Positions 53,894 to 63,659 of a stretch of 64,000 bases of DNA are shown here, piece after piece; position 1 is the first letter of the stretch, and every line of letters begins with the position of its first letter. The notes under the pieces are model-generated. The model was not told where the DNA came from. It saw only the letters and a list, made by a program, of their open reading frames with translations, and searched no databases. Both the position numbers and the translations under genes were made by a program. Source of the stretch: Paenibacillus segetis (lineage in GTDB: Bacteria > Bacillota > Bacilli > Paenibacillales > Paenibacillaceae); contig NZ_BMFT01000001.1 of the NCBI RefSeq assembly GCF_014639155.1, forward strand, positions 2,170,001 to 2,234,000, in the 5' to 3' direction.

Positions 53894-54005
53894 CTTTCCG
53901 CTGCTATTGTAATATGTACAAATACTTAAACATTATAGTAGACAATTCTATGGCAAACAAGCCATAATGAAATTGTATGCAAAGATGTATGGGAGGTTTC
54001 TTGTC

Positions 54006-54923
54006 ATGACTTATCTAGTGAAGGTCGACGTTTCTCCAATCTACGATCTGCTCAGCAGCTTTATGATATATACAACACGTAAATGGGTGAATAATCTCGA
54101 TATCGGACCAGAATGGATTGATGAAATCAAAGTAAAATTTAGCCCGGAAGTGGACATATTATTCACGGAAGCGGCCTACTTTCCATTTGCCGATTATGAT
54201 ATTTTATATGCTCTAACTATTGAAAGAAATCCTTCTTCTGACATTCATAAATTTTTTGATGAACTCACGACAACAACAGTTGAGGCATTATATCATCAGC
54301 TGAAACCCTACATTCCTACAGTGACTACTGATGATATTGAACGAGTTATTCACCGTTACATTCCTCTGTTACGAATCTGGAATGACACGTACTTTAATGA
54401 TGTTAAGCCACAGTTTCAACCGCTGTTGGAGGAAGATGCCGCCGAGAAAAATGAACTTCTTCATAAAATGGACGCGGATGCACTTCTTGAATATGCCACT
54501 GGGGGCCTCGTTCTGGAACCAAGGCCTGAACTTGATAAGGTGATTATTATTCCTTCGGTACATTTTAGACCGATTAATACTTACTGTTTCTACCCAAATG
54601 TGCTACTGATCCAGTATCCTATCGATCTTCCCGAAGTAAATGAGGACGAACCTCCAACTTGTCTCATTCGTCTAACTCGGGCACTTGCCAATCAAGAACG
54701 TTTACGCTTGCTAAGGTATATAGCAGATGATCCTAAATCCTTGCAGCAAATGATGGTGGATTTAAATCAATCCAAAGATAAATTAATGCATGATCTTATG
54801 AGGCTGAGGGTTGCAGGGCTCCTGCGCATCCATCTTATGGATCAAGACACAGAGAAATTCAGCATTCGTCCTGATGGTATTTCAGAATTGAATATTTTTC
54901 TCGAATCCTATATGCGATTATAG
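54006..54923 (+). CDS. ArsR-like winged-helix transcriptional regulator (DUF5937-like)
   Basis: This 305-aa protein has a long N-terminal domain (residues 1-215) and a C-terminal ArsR-type winged helix, ALANQERLRLLRYIADDPKSLQQMMVDLNQSKDKLMHDLMRLRVAGLLR (about 228-276), the layout of a group of Bacilli regulators with an N-terminal DUF5937-like region. GGGAGG lies 9 nt before the ATG at 54006; the frame extends upstream without a site. It is divergent from the MFS gene at 53844 (160 bp apart), so it may control that transporter. Confidence 0.82.
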   Translation: MTYLVKVDVSPIYDLLSSFMIYTTRKWVNNLDIGPEWIDEIKVKFSPEVDILFTEAAYFPFADYDILYALTIERNPSSDIHKFFDELTTTTVEALYHQLKPYIPTVTTDDIERVIHRYIPLLRIWNDTYFNDVKPQFQPLLEEDAAEKNELLHKMDADALLEYATGGLVLEPRPELDKVIIIPSVHFRPINTYCFYPNVLLIQYPIDLPEVNEDEPPTCLIRLTRALANQERLRLLRYIADDPKSLQQMMVDLNQSKDKLMHDLMRLRVAGLLRIHLMDQDTEKFSIRPDGISELNIFLESYMRL

Positions 54924-55055
54924 TCACGTCACAAGATATCTATAATCCAATATCGTCTTCCAATGGGGAATTTGCTCCGGGGGCATCACTTCTGCTATGG
55001 TATTATAGCAAATACTTAATTCTGATTTTCACACGATAAGGAGTGGTCGTCTCTG

Positions 55056-55805
55056 ATGACAATACAGCAGCAACAACTTTTATTTGACCTTGACGATACG
55101 CTAATCCATTGTAATAAATACTTCGAATTGATTCTAAGCCAATATGCTGATTTGATGGTAGATTGGTTTCAATCCTATAGAGTGGATGTTGCAGAGATTC
55201 GAGCCAAGCAAGTTGAGATTGATGTTGCCGGAGTGGACAAAGTGGGCTTCGCTAGTCTCCATTTCCCGCAATCGCTTATCGATACTTACCGCTTTTTCTG
55301 CTCAGAGGTTGGTCGTGAACATACCGCGATGGAAGAAAATCATCTAATGAAGCTCGGTATGAGCGTGTACGAGCTACCCATTGAGCCCTATCCCGGTATG
55401 GTGGAAACGCTCGATTATCTTCAGAATCAAGGGCATGAGCTATCTTTGTATACGGGTGGCGAATCCGTCATTCAAAAACGTAAAATCGAACAGATGAAGC
55501 TCGGTGATTACTTCCAGGACCGGATATATATCCGTCAACATAAGAATTTCGAAGCTCTTGAAGGTATTCTAAACTCACGTTACTTTGAGCGTAAACATAC
55601 TTGGATGATTGGTAACAGCTTACGAACTGATATTATGCCTGCCATCTCAGCTGGAATCAATACCGTGTATATCAAGTTACCCGATGAATGGTTATACAAT
55701 ATCGTTGAATTAAAGAAAAATACCGACACGTCCATGTATACTGTTTCTTCTTTAGAAGATGTGCCGCGAGTCATTCATGAGAGTCTAAAATTAAGTCAAA
55801 GATAA
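55056..55805 (+). CDS. HAD-superfamily hydrolase
   Basis: This 249-aa phosphatase-like enzyme has HAD motif I LLFDLDDTLIH (the family's DxD), motif II near LSLYTGGES (Thr), motif III Lys in IKQ-like KIEQMKLG and motif IV MIGNSLRTDIMPAISAG. The cap is of the helical C1 type (residues 20-110). The substrate is unknown. The ribosome site AAGGAG is 12 nt from the ATG, longer than usual. A strong terminator follows. Confidence 0.88.
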   Translation: MTIQQQQLLFDLDDTLIHCNKYFELILSQYADLMVDWFQSYRVDVAEIRAKQVEIDVAGVDKVGFASLHFPQSLIDTYRFFCSEVGREHTAMEENHLMKLGMSVYELPIEPYPGMVETLDYLQNQGHELSLYTGGESVIQKRKIEQMKLGDYFQDRIYIRQHKNFEALEGILNSRYFERKHTWMIGNSLRTDIMPAISAGINTVYIKLPDEWLYNIVELKKNTDTSMYTVSSLEDVPRVIHESLKLSQR

Positions 55806-55808
55806 TAC

Positions 55809-55860
55809 AAAAATGGATAGAACGATCAGACCTCATCTGATGTTCTATCCATTTTTCTTT
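55809..55860. terminator. Terminator between convergent HAD and PQ-loop genes
   Basis: AAAAATGGATAGAAC pairs with GTTCTATCCATTTTT, and GATCAGA/TCTGAT (with mismatch) extends the stem; T residues follow. Confidence 0.9.
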
Positions 55861-55877
55861 AGGTAAATATCCCCTAT

Positions 55878-56171
55878 TCACTTTGGCACTCGCTTCGGCC
55901 GATTATAAGATCGATATCGTATAATAAGGATGATGACGAGTAATATAACACATAAAGACATCGTATTCGTGATCAAAAAAGCCACCCCAACACCTGTTCC
56001 TGCCAAATTTATAGCATACGCCTCCATCAGGCTAATCCCCAGTAACATGAGCAAATATGATTTAATATTTAAGTCAGCAACCGATTTTGTCTGCAATATT
56101 TGCATGATCTGTGGAATCCAGCCTAACGAAAGAATAACGCCGCCAATGAGTTGCATCACGGAAAACAACAC
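55878..56171 (-). CDS. PQ-loop repeat protein (SemiSWEET-like)
   Basis: This 97-aa three-helix membrane protein has one PQ-loop signature, LSLGWIPQIMQILQTKSVADLNIKSYLLML, which is the mark of the SemiSWEET half-transporters that move small sugars as dimers. The start is uncertain: a GTG at 56171 lies 6 nt after GCGGGGTG, and an ATG five codons later is possible. It is read after the topB-DUF1801 pair. Whether it moves sugar here is not known. Confidence 0.8.
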   Translation of the reverse strand: MLFSVMQLIGGVILSLGWIPQIMQILQTKSVADLNIKSYLLMLLGISLMEAYAINLAGTGVGVAFLITNTMSLCVILLVIILIIRYRSYNRPKRVPK

Positions 56172-56263
56172 GAAAAACACCCCGCTTTATATTTAATCCC
56201 AATCCAACTTCAACTTTAGATCAGGATATGCATCATCATTGACAGACGTTTCTATGGGTTTCA

Positions 56264-56686
56264 TCATTCACTAGGGTATGTCTCTTTCAAAAACGTTACT
56301 GATTGGTCGATTAACTGTTTTAATACTTCAACGTTGATATCTGCTACTTTGTTAATGTACACACAGCCTTTTCCAGACGTATGTTTCCCAAGGTCTTGTA
56401 ATAATTTATCCCGCTCAGTTTCCCCTGTTGCAAAATATAAACTAATCTTCGCTTTACGTGGTGAAAAGCCAACTAACGGTGCGTCGCCTTCATGACCAGA
56501 TGCATATTTATAGTGATATGCTCCAAATCCGATAATACTCGGACCCCACATCTTTGCGGGATATCCCGTCGTCTCAGTGAAAATATCAACTAACTTATAC
56601 GCATCTTCACGTTTCTTTATATTTTCAATGTCCTCAATAAACTCCATAACACTCTGGTCGGTTTCTTTCGTTTTTTGCTCGTACAT
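56264..56686 (-). CDS. DUF1801-domain protein
   Basis: This 140-aa cytosolic protein has the YdhG/DUF1801 fold pattern: MWGPSIIGFGAYHYKYASGHEGDAPLVGFSPRKAKISLYFATG and GKGCVYINKVADINVEVLKQLI. The family function is not established. GGAG lies 11 nt before the ATG at 56686; an earlier GTG four codons upstream overlaps that site. It begins 19 bp after the stop of topB and is likely co-transcribed with it. Confidence 0.9.
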   Translation of the reverse strand: MYEQKTKETDQSVMEFIEDIENIKKREDAYKLVDIFTETTGYPAKMWGPSIIGFGAYHYKYASGHEGDAPLVGFSPRKAKISLYFATGETERDKLLQDLGKHTSGKGCVYINKVADINVEVLKQLIDQSVTFLKETYPSE

Positions 56687-56705
56687 GATTGGATACACTC
56701 CTCTT

Positions 56706-58952
56706 CTAATCGTCGACTTTGTTCAATTCAAGCCCACCAGTTGTCCGATTCGTCAAAATTATTCGAGCCTTGAAATCCCCTTCAGGATCTTTGAAGGTCA
56801 GTAGTTGCGTCTGCCCCTTATCCAACAATGTTTTTAGCATGGATTCCGTAATTTTTTTACCCGAGTACTCTTTCCAAATCACGAACCCACAACCCTGTTT
56901 ATAATGAGTACAGCCAAATCCTTTACGACCTTCAATAAGCTGTCCCCCGCAGCCTTCACGTGGACAAGGAGCAAGTGGTGTTAACACACCGGGTTTAGAC
57001 GTCGATTTGGCAGGGGTAGCTTTTGCACGTGAATTAGCCCCTGCTGAACTCTGTCGACTCCCCTTGCTCTTACTCGTACTCTTCTCCTCTTCACCCGCTT
57101 CGAACAAGGAAGCATCTGCTTTAGGTTGAGTACGCACCTTATCAATAATAGAGATTGCAAATCTCTTGACGTTATCCATAAATTTCTCACTGGCAGCTTC
57201 ACCTTTGGAAATTTGGTACAGACGTCGCTCCCATTGGCCGGTCATTTCCGGAGAAGTCAACAATTCTACGCCTGCATGACGTATCAGCTCGATCGCTGTT
57301 CGTCCTTTTTGCGTTACTGTTATTCTTTTCCCCTGCATCGTAATGTATCCGACATTCTTAAGCCGCTCAATCGTCGCTGCCCGTGTAGCCGGTGTTCCAA
57401 GTCCTGCATCCTTCATCGCATCACGCAGTTCCTCGTTCTCTAGTTGCTTACCTGCGCTCTCCATCGCTCTTAACAAAGTACCTTCGGTATACGCTTTAGG
57501 GGGCTGGGTCGCCTTCTCTTTGGCCTCTGCATCTAGGCAGATAACGGGTTGGCCCTTATCGATCTGGAACGGTTCGCTTACCAGTTCTTCTTGTTCTTCT
57601 TCCTCTTCTTTCTTCTTACCCCGTCCAGAAGATTTCGCATTATCATCCCCGGGTTGACATATTTTCCAACCGAGCGACAGCAGTTCCTTCACATTGGTCT
57701 TGAACGTCTCGCCCTCTACTACCGTCAACACGGTATGCTGCTTATATTCAGCAGGAGGATAGAAATGCGATATGAATCTGCGAATAACTAAATCATAAAT
57801 ATGCTGCTCTTCTTTACTAAGATTAGCTCCACGTCTCAATGTGGGGAGAATCGCATGGTGATCTTCTACTCGCGTCGGATTGCAGACCGATTTGTTATTT
57901 ACATGAACGAGTCCTGGGTTAGCACCATCCGCTAATTCTTTATATGAAGTTGACTTCAGCATATGAAGCGCCTTGTGCATCCCATCGATGTTCTGCTCCG
58001 TCACATAGTTGGAGCTTGTCCGTGGATAAGAGATCACCTTATGCTTCTCGTATAAAGCCTGAGCTAAATCAAGTGTCTTCTTCGCAGAATAACCATACTT
58101 TGCATTGGCTTCACGTTGCAATAGGGTTAAGTCATACAGTTTATAAGGATATTCTTTCGTATCCTTTACATCATATTCTGAAATACTACCCTTCTGGCCA
58201 CGAACTTTATCAGCTAATGCCGCTGCTTTCTCTCCATCGGTCAACCGGTCTCCTTGCCATGTTCCTATGTACTTACGACCGGTTTGCTCAAATTCAGCCT
58301 TGATCTCGTAATAAGTGAGGGAATCGAAGCTTTCGATCTCCTTTTGGCGGTCGTAAATGAGCGCTAACACTGGAGTTTGTACACGGCCCACAGACAACAA
58401 CGTATTATGTTTTGTCGTAAACGCACGTGAAGCATTCATACCGATAAGCCAATCCGCTTCGCTTCGTGCTCTAGCGGCTAAGGTCAAATTCTCAAATTCG
58501 GAGCTATCGTACAGTCCTTCGAAGCCTTTGGCTATACTCTCCGCAGTCAGGTCCGAAATCCACAATCTCTTTACAGGCTGATTTAGCTTCAACTGCTGTT
58601 GAATCAACGCAAAGATATATTGCCCTTCCCGCCCAGCATCGCAAGCATTGACAATGGCATCACATCGTTTAGCAACTTCTCCAATCGTTCCAAGTTGATC
58701 CTTCGTTCGTGGGTTTGGCACGATTTTGAAATGCACAGGTAAAATAGGTAAGTCTCCAAATTTCCATCTCTTATATTTGGCATCATAGGCATCTGGTTCA
58801 GCTAATCCAAGTAAATGGCCGATTGCCCAAGTAATAATATAACGGTCACCCTCTAGATAAGACCGATTGTTCTTCGCCTTTGGCTCGATTACGGCAGCAA
58901 TCGTCCGCCCCATATCCGGTTTCTCGGCGATAACGAGCGTTTTCATCTTCAC
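56706..58952 (-). CDS. topB: DNA topoisomerase III
   Basis: This 748-aa type IA topoisomerase relaxes and decatenates DNA. The Toprim parts EKPDMGR (near residue 10) and NACDAGREGQ (near 105), the central domain and the catalytic Tyr in VISYPRTSSNY (near 312) are seen. The C-terminus has a linker of Glu/Lys/Ser-rich low complexity (residues 430-445, 630-660) and one zinc-ribbon-like cluster CPREGCGGQ...CTHYKQGCGF. The start is GTG with AAAAGGGG just upstream; an ATG two codons later is possible. Confidence 0.95.
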   Translation of the reverse strand: MKMKTLVIAEKPDMGRTIAAVIEPKAKNNRSYLEGDRYIITWAIGHLLGLAEPDAYDAKYKRWKFGDLPILPVHFKIVPNPRTKDQLGTIGEVAKRCDAIVNACDAGREGQYIFALIQQQLKLNQPVKRLWISDLTAESIAKGFEGLYDSSEFENLTLAARARSEADWLIGMNASRAFTTKHNTLLSVGRVQTPVLALIYDRQKEIESFDSLTYYEIKAEFEQTGRKYIGTWQGDRLTDGEKAAALADKVRGQKGSISEYDVKDTKEYPYKLYDLTLLQREANAKYGYSAKKTLDLAQALYEKHKVISYPRTSSNYVTEQNIDGMHKALHMLKSTSYKELADGANPGLVHVNNKSVCNPTRVEDHHAILPTLRRGANLSKEEQHIYDLVIRRFISHFYPPAEYKQHTVLTVVEGETFKTNVKELLSLGWKICQPGDDNAKSSGRGKKKEEEEEQEELVSEPFQIDKGQPVICLDAEAKEKATQPPKAYTEGTLLRAMESAGKQLENEELRDAMKDAGLGTPATRAATIERLKNVGYITMQGKRITVTQKGRTAIELIRHAGVELLTSPEMTGQWERRLYQISKGEAASEKFMDNVKRFAISIIDKVRTQPKADASLFEAGEEEKSTSKSKGSRQSSAGANSRAKATPAKSTSKPGVLTPLAPCPREGCGGQLIEGRKGFGCTHYKQGCGFVIWKEYSGKKITESMLKTLLDKGQTQLLTFKDPEGDFKARIILTNRTTGGLELNKVDD

Positions 58953-58987
58953 AAGCGCCCCTTTTCTTCATTAAAACTGTAAATCTC

Positions 58988-59016
58988 AAAAAAAGAGCCG
59001 CGCACCGCGCAGCTCT
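58988..59016 (-). terminator. Terminator after gltD
   Basis: AGAGCTGCGCGGTGCGCGGCTCT forms a stem with a small mismatch on the minus strand, followed by TTTTTTT. It separates gltD from topB. Confidence 0.85.
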
Positions 59017-59065
59017 GTAGCTAAACTCTATTATATCATATTTTTAGTTGAAATGAGTTGACCAA

Positions 59066-60553
59066 TTAAGGTAATACCGATGCACCCATTAAGAATTTAT
59101 CTACTTCACGGGCTACTTCCCGCCCTTCATGAATGGCCCATACTACGAGACTTTGTCCACGACGCATGTCCCCGGCGGCAAACACTTTATCTGCATTCGT
59201 AGTGTATTTGCCATAACGTGCTTTCACATTACTCCGACGATCTTGTGCAAGCCCAAGCTCTTCGATAATCGTTGATTCAGGACCATCAAAGCCGATAGCG
59301 ATCAATGCCATTTGTGCTGGAAAGACACGCTCTGTCCCTGGAATGGGTTGATATATCTTACGTCCTGTCTCATCAACGATCCGCTGAATATCGATCGTAT
59401 GCAGTTCCTTCAATTGTCCCTCTTCATCGCCAACAAATCGCGTTGTCATGATTGAGAACTCACGAGGATCTTCCCCGAACAACGCTTTAGCTTCTTCATG
59501 AGCATAATCCAGCGTATATACATTGGGGAACTGAGGCCATGGATTCTGAAGTTGATCTCGTTGCATCGGTGCTTTAGTATGAGTACCAAACTGCGTGATA
59601 CTTGTACAGCCATGGCGTAACGCCGTTGCTACACAATCTGATCCGGTATCCCCCCCACCAATGACAATCACATCTTTGTCTTTAGCAGATAAAAAATTGC
59701 CGTCACTTAGTCCCGAGTCGAGATAACTCTTAATGGTACCCGACAGAAATGGCATAGCGTAATGTACACCCTTCAATTGGCTACCTTCAATATTAAATTC
59801 ACGTGGCTTCGTTGCTCCGCCGCATAGAACAACTGCAGCAAATTCATCAACGAGTTGCTGAGCCGGAATATCTTTGCCGATCTCCGTATTCGTCACGAAT
59901 TTTACGCCTTCAGCAGCTAATAGATCTACACGACGTTGAACTACGGCTTTATCCAGTTTCATCGTCGGAATCCCGTACATGAGCAATCCCCCGATTCGGT
60001 CCGATCGTTCATAAACGGTTACTTCATGTCCCGCCTTGTTTAACTGAGCTGCACAAGCAAGCCCAGCCGGCCCAGAACCAACAACAGCTACCTTGTGTCC
60101 CGTTCGTTTCTCAGGAGGCTCAGGAACGACCCATCCCTCTTCAAATCCACGATCGATTATAGCTTGCTCTATCGTCTTAATAGCTACAGGCTGCCCGATC
60201 AACCCCACTGTACAAGATCCTTCACATGGTGCAGGGCATACCGTTCCTGTAAACTCAGGGAAATTGTTCGTCTTGTGTAGACGATCTAGCGCTTCTTTCC
60301 ACAAATCACGGTAAATCAAGTGATTCCATTCGGGAATCAGATTATGCACCGGACAACCTGAAGTTCCACCTATCATATCAATCCCTGTGTGACAATAAGG
60401 TGTGCCGCAATCCATACAGCGAGATCCTTGTGTCCGCAGTTCTTCATCCGACATATGCTTATGAAATTGCTCCCAATCCTTGACCCGCTCGGAAGGGCTC
60501 CGGTCACCCGGAAGTTGACGTTTGAATTCCATAAAACCTGTTGGTGTAGACAT
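59066..60553 (-). CDS. gltD: Glutamate synthase small (beta) subunit
   Basis: This 495-aa subunit of NADPH-glutamate synthase takes electrons from NAD(P)H for the large subunit. It has the N-terminal cysteine cluster CMDCGTPYCH, CPVHNLIPEW and CPAPCEGSC that carries iron-sulfur centres, then two dinucleotide folds: VAVVGSGPAGLACAAQL (near residue 150) and IVIGGGDTGSDC (near 295). GGGGAAAG precedes the ATG. The large subunit gltB is not adjacent; the gene upstream is dfrA. It may pair with a distant GltB or with another partner. Confidence 0.95.
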   Translation of the reverse strand: MSTPTGFMEFKRQLPGDRSPSERVKDWEQFHKHMSDEELRTQGSRCMDCGTPYCHTGIDMIGGTSGCPVHNLIPEWNHLIYRDLWKEALDRLHKTNNFPEFTGTVCPAPCEGSCTVGLIGQPVAIKTIEQAIIDRGFEEGWVVPEPPEKRTGHKVAVVGSGPAGLACAAQLNKAGHEVTVYERSDRIGGLLMYGIPTMKLDKAVVQRRVDLLAAEGVKFVTNTEIGKDIPAQQLVDEFAAVVLCGGATKPREFNIEGSQLKGVHYAMPFLSGTIKSYLDSGLSDGNFLSAKDKDVIVIGGGDTGSDCVATALRHGCTSITQFGTHTKAPMQRDQLQNPWPQFPNVYTLDYAHEEAKALFGEDPREFSIMTTRFVGDEEGQLKELHTIDIQRIVDETGRKIYQPIPGTERVFPAQMALIAIGFDGPESTIIEELGLAQDRRSNVKARYGKYTTNADKVFAAGDMRRGQSLVVWAIHEGREVAREVDKFLMGASVLP

Positions 60554-60657
60554 TGTAACTTTCCCCCATCCGTTAACTATCAGTGTATCTTGATGTTAGC
60601 ATTCGTGGGATATGTTATTAATGGATTAATAATATGATAATTTGCACTATTAAGTCT

Positions 60658-61152
60658 TTACGCTCGGCGTTTATAGATTAAAAACCGGTAATCATAAGGA
60701 TTCTTCTCATCACGAATTCCCTGTGTCTCCCAGGTCAACTCGAAATCATTCCAGTCGAAATGAGGGAAGAATACATCCCCTTCGATATCTTCATCGATCC
60801 GGGTGACATAGAGCGTATCAGCTAAAGGTATAAAGTGTTGGAACACGCCAGCCCCGCCAATAATCATGAGTTCTCCATCTTTTGCATACTCCATAGCTTC
60901 ATCTACTGAATACACAATGTCTGCACCCTCCGCCTGATAAGCACGATCCCCTGTTAACACAACGCTACGCCGATTTGGAAGTGGCTTGCTCCCCATGGAT
61001 TCCCAAGTTTTCCGGCCCATAATCATTGTTTTCCCTGTGGTTTGCTCTTTAAAAAACTTCAAATCAGCAGGTAATCTCCAAGGTAGCTGATTATTGCGAC
61101 CTATTGCTCCATTCTTGGCCATGGCCCATATTAGTGACACGCCCATTTGCAT
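60658..61152 (-). CDS. dfrA: Dihydrofolate reductase
   Basis: This 164-aa enzyme regenerates tetrahydrofolate. Motifs include SLIWAMAKNGAIGRNNQLPWRLPADLKFFKEQTTG with the catalytic acid Asp, IMGRKTWES for NADPH binding, SVVLTG, and IIGGAGVFQHFI. It starts 17 bp after the stop of thyA with GGAG 7 nt ahead, so the two form an operon for thymidylate synthesis. Confidence 0.95.
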   Translation of the reverse strand: MQMGVSLIWAMAKNGAIGRNNQLPWRLPADLKFFKEQTTGKTMIMGRKTWESMGSKPLPNRRSVVLTGDRAYQAEGADIVYSVDEAMEYAKDGELMIIGGAGVFQHFIPLADTLYVTRIDEDIEGDVFFPHFDWNDFELTWETQGIRDEKNPYDYRFLIYKRRA

Positions 61153-61169
61153 TGCCCCTCTCCAATAAA

Positions 61170-61964
61170 TTAGACAGCTACCGTTGCCTTAATGGCAGGG
61201 TGATGTTCATAACCTTCAAACTCAAAATCCTCATACACATAGTCAAAAATAGATTCAGGTTTACGTTTGATCACAAGGCGAGGAAGAGCTAGTGGCTCTC
61301 TCTCCAATTGAGTCTGAACCTGTTCAAGATGGTTGGAGTAAATATGGACATCGCCACCCGACCAGATGAACTCACCAACCTCAAGTCCACACTGCTGTGC
61401 TACCATATGCGTCAGTAGCGAATAACTAGCAATATTAAACGGTAATCCGAGGAATGTATCTACTGAACGCATCGTTAGCATACAAGAAAGTTTGCCGTTC
61501 GCTACATAAAACTGGAATACGAAATGGCAAGGAGGCAGCTTCATGTTATCAACCTCACCCACATTCCAAGCACTCACCAAATGTCGACGAGAATCCGGGT
61601 TGTTCTTGATCGACTCGATCACATTAGCAATTTGGTCGATTTTACGCCCATCTGCAGATTCCCATGACCGCCACTGCGATCCATACACTGGACCGAGGTC
61701 ACCGTTCTCGTCCGCCCACTCATCCCAGATTCGAACACCGTTCTCTTTTAAATATGAGATGTTGGTATCTCCTTTAAGGAACCAGAGAAGCTCGTGTACA
61801 ACTGACTTCAAATGGATTCGTTTGGTCGTAACCAACGGAAATCCTTTGCTCAGATCAAAACGTAATTGACGTCCAAATACGGATCTAGTTCCCGTACCTG
61901 TTCGATCATCCTTTTGCGTTCCATTGTCTAATACATCTTGTAACAAATCTAAATAGTTTCTCAT
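61170..61964 (-). CDS. thyA: Thymidylate synthase
   Basis: This 264-aa enzyme makes dTMP from dUMP using methylene-tetrahydrofolate. Motifs include [18 protein letters not shown], the catalytic Cys in [12 protein letters not shown] (near residue 146), [25 protein letters not shown] and the C-terminal PAIKATVAV. The gene is upstream of dfrA in the same operon. Its ribosome site (GGGGTG) is modest. Confidence 0.95.
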   Translation of the reverse strand: MRNYLDLLQDVLDNGTQKDDRTGTGTRSVFGRQLRFDLSKGFPLVTTKRIHLKSVVHELLWFLKGDTNISYLKENGVRIWDEWADENGDLGPVYGSQWRSWESADGRKIDQIANVIESIKNNPDSRRHLVSAWNVGEVDNMKLPPCHFVFQFYVANGKLSCMLTMRSVDTFLGLPFNIASYSLLTHMVAQQCGLEVGEFIWSGGDVHIYSNHLEQVQTQLEREPLALPRLVIKRKPESIFDYVYEDFEFEGYEHHPAIKATVAV

Positions 61965-62079
61965 CTATCGTACACCCCGTATCATCGTTTAATTAACCTC
62001 ATCCATTATAACAGAGTGTTCTTAAGGAATGGAACGAGTTGACCAAAACTCGACTAGGTAACTCTCTTCGAGGCAAGTA

Positions 62080-62682
62080 TTATATATTTCCCTTGGGAAA
62101 ATGCTCGTTTATTACATTCACGGAATCCTGCAACCACTCCGCTCGTTCTTCAGGTGTACTGTCTGCAACAACACAATACATCTTACGAATGACATGATTC
62201 AGACCACAAAAGTCGAATACGCACGACTTCCAAATTCTCTCGAGTGGATCTCCAAAGACGTTGATTTCCCGTTCAACAGGGGTATTCGAGGTGTTAAAGA
62301 CCACACCAACTTTAGCTTTTAGTAGACCAATGGGCAGACCACCCCCACTATCTCCTGCATCAAAAGTATAAGCTACTTCTTGACGAAGAACCCGATCAAT
62401 CCATCCTTTTAGAATGGCCGGTGGTTGTCCCCACCAATTCGGATGGATAATTACAATACCATCAGCTTCTTTAATCTGGTTACAATGAAATTGGACTAGT
62501 GGATCATCGCTTTTATCGCTAATCAGTTCTTGCGGCGTAATAATCGGATTAAATTGTTCCTGATACAGATCGTGGAAGGATACCTCATGTCCATTCCTCG
62601 CTAGAGTAGAGGTTACCTTTTCAGCAATTGCATGATTAAAACTTTTATCGTATGGATGGCCTAAGATGACGGATACTTTCAT
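62080..62682 (-). CDS. NAD(P)H quinone reductase (flavodoxin-like fold)
   Basis: This 200-aa protein belongs to the NQO/YwrO/KefF group of FMN or FAD reductases: VSVILGHPYDKSFNHAIAEKV at the N-terminus, ADGIVIIHPNWWGQPPAILKGWIDRVL near residues 72-100 and FGDPLERIWKSCVFDFCGL near 142. It reduces quinones and related electrophiles by two electrons. GAGGAGG precedes the ATG. The NUDIX gene ends 28 bp upstream of the start on the same strand, so it may be part of a short operon. Confidence 0.9.
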   Translation of the reverse strand: MKVSVILGHPYDKSFNHAIAEKVTSTLARNGHEVSFHDLYQEQFNPIITPQELISDKSDDPLVQFHCNQIKEADGIVIIHPNWWGQPPAILKGWIDRVLRQEVAYTFDAGDSGGGLPIGLLKAKVGVVFNTSNTPVEREINVFGDPLERIWKSCVFDFCGLNHVIRKMYCVVADSTPEERAEWLQDSVNVINEHFPKGNI

Positions 62683-62710
62683 AATTGTTCCTCCTCGTCT
62701 TGGTCAAATA

Positions 62711-63136
62711 CTAAATAACTCCCTCGTAAAAGTAAGTGACTTGCTGATTTTTCGCCACAATATTGCTTAATCCTTCCTTATAATAAGGCATCAATTCATC
62801 CGCCTGATTCAAATCAATCCAAGCGATTTCCAAAATTTCTTCCGGTAGCATTATTTCCTCTTGTCCACCTGTAATTTCTGCGTGAAAAGTAATTAAGACG
62901 AGATGCTCTTCATCTTCCTCCAAAATGACTTCATTTACCGCAACCACGCCATAGGTCATAATATCAAGTCCGGTTTCTTCCTTTGCCTCCCGCATAGCCG
63001 CCATCTGCAGCGTCTCATTTGGTTCCACCGTACCACCAGGTAGAGTCCAGGTGTTTCTACCACTATTTTTTACCATTAAGACCTTTGTATTGTCCGGGTT
63101 AGTAATTAACGAATATACGATATCAATTCTTTTCAT
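62711..63136 (-). CDS. NUDIX hydrolase
   Basis: This 141-aa hydrolase has a complete Nudix box, GTVEPNETLQMAAMREAKEETGL (about residues 37-59), and a MutT-like fold (IVYSLITNPDNTKVLMVKN). It cleaves a nucleoside diphosphate linked to another group; the substrate is unknown. AAAGGGAAC precedes the ATG. Confidence 0.92.
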   Translation of the reverse strand: MKRIDIVYSLITNPDNTKVLMVKNSGRNTWTLPGGTVEPNETLQMAAMREAKEETGLDIMTYGVVAVNEVILEEDEEHLVLITFHAEITGGQEEIMLPEEILEIAWIDLNQADELMPYYKEGLSNIVAKNQQVTYFYEGVI

Positions 63137-63185
63137 GCTTGTTCCCTTTCTTCGTCTGTATAGAAATGAGTGCTCTACTAATCGG

Positions 63186-63659
63186 CTAAGTAAGCTGTTT
63201 CAGTAAGTTCATAATTTGCTTCATATGGTGTTGGTCATGCTCAATGAAATCCTGTAAAAATGCTACTATGCCGAAATTGTTACCGTCCTCATCCATATAA
63301 ATTCCATCATATTGCTCCTCCGTCATGGAAGTTATATGTTCAATAATTTGCTTACGAACTTCAATAGTCTGTTCTGCTAATTTAGTGAGACTAATCTTTC
63401 TTCCTAACTCACATGCTTGTTCATTGAATTCGTCGTAATCCAAATGCTTAGAAGTAACAGGTTGATTGTGAGCAATCTTTACAATCGCTTCGTTTAAGAA
63501 ATACATATCCCAATGCATAATATGACTCACTACATCTCGAACGGCCCATTTCTCTTCCGCAATAGGAGTATTCCATAGTGCCGTTTCCCGATCTTCGAGC
63601 ATATGTACAAAGTTGACCCAATTATGGAACTGTTGCAGCAGTTGTGCTTTTTCCTCCAT
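63186..63659 (-). CDS. DinB-like four-helix protein
   Basis: This 157-aa protein follows the DinB/YfiT metal-binding fold: helix 1 LLQQFHNWVNFVHML, then AVRDVVSHIMHWDMYFL with one His ligand near residue 47-50, and a final helix DFIEHDQHHMKQIMNLL with two more His. Metal binding is expected. The biochemical role is unknown; relatives include bacillithiol and other thiol transferases. AAGGA directly abuts the ATG, so the start could be slightly different. Confidence 0.8.
   Translation of the reverse strand: MEEKAQLLQQFHNWVNFVHMLEDRETALWNTPIAEEKWAVRDVVSHIMHWDMYFLNEAIVKIAHNQPVTSKHLDYDEFNEQACELGRKISLTKLAEQTIEVRKQIIEHITSMTEEQYDGIYMDEDGNNFGIVAFLQDFIEHDQHHMKQIMNLLKQLT

Noticed and set aside
58600..58650. 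GREGQ instead of GREGE in the Toprim domain of topoisomerase III as a defect
   Set aside because: As I recall, E. coli topoisomerase III also carries DREGQ, so this is within family variation.
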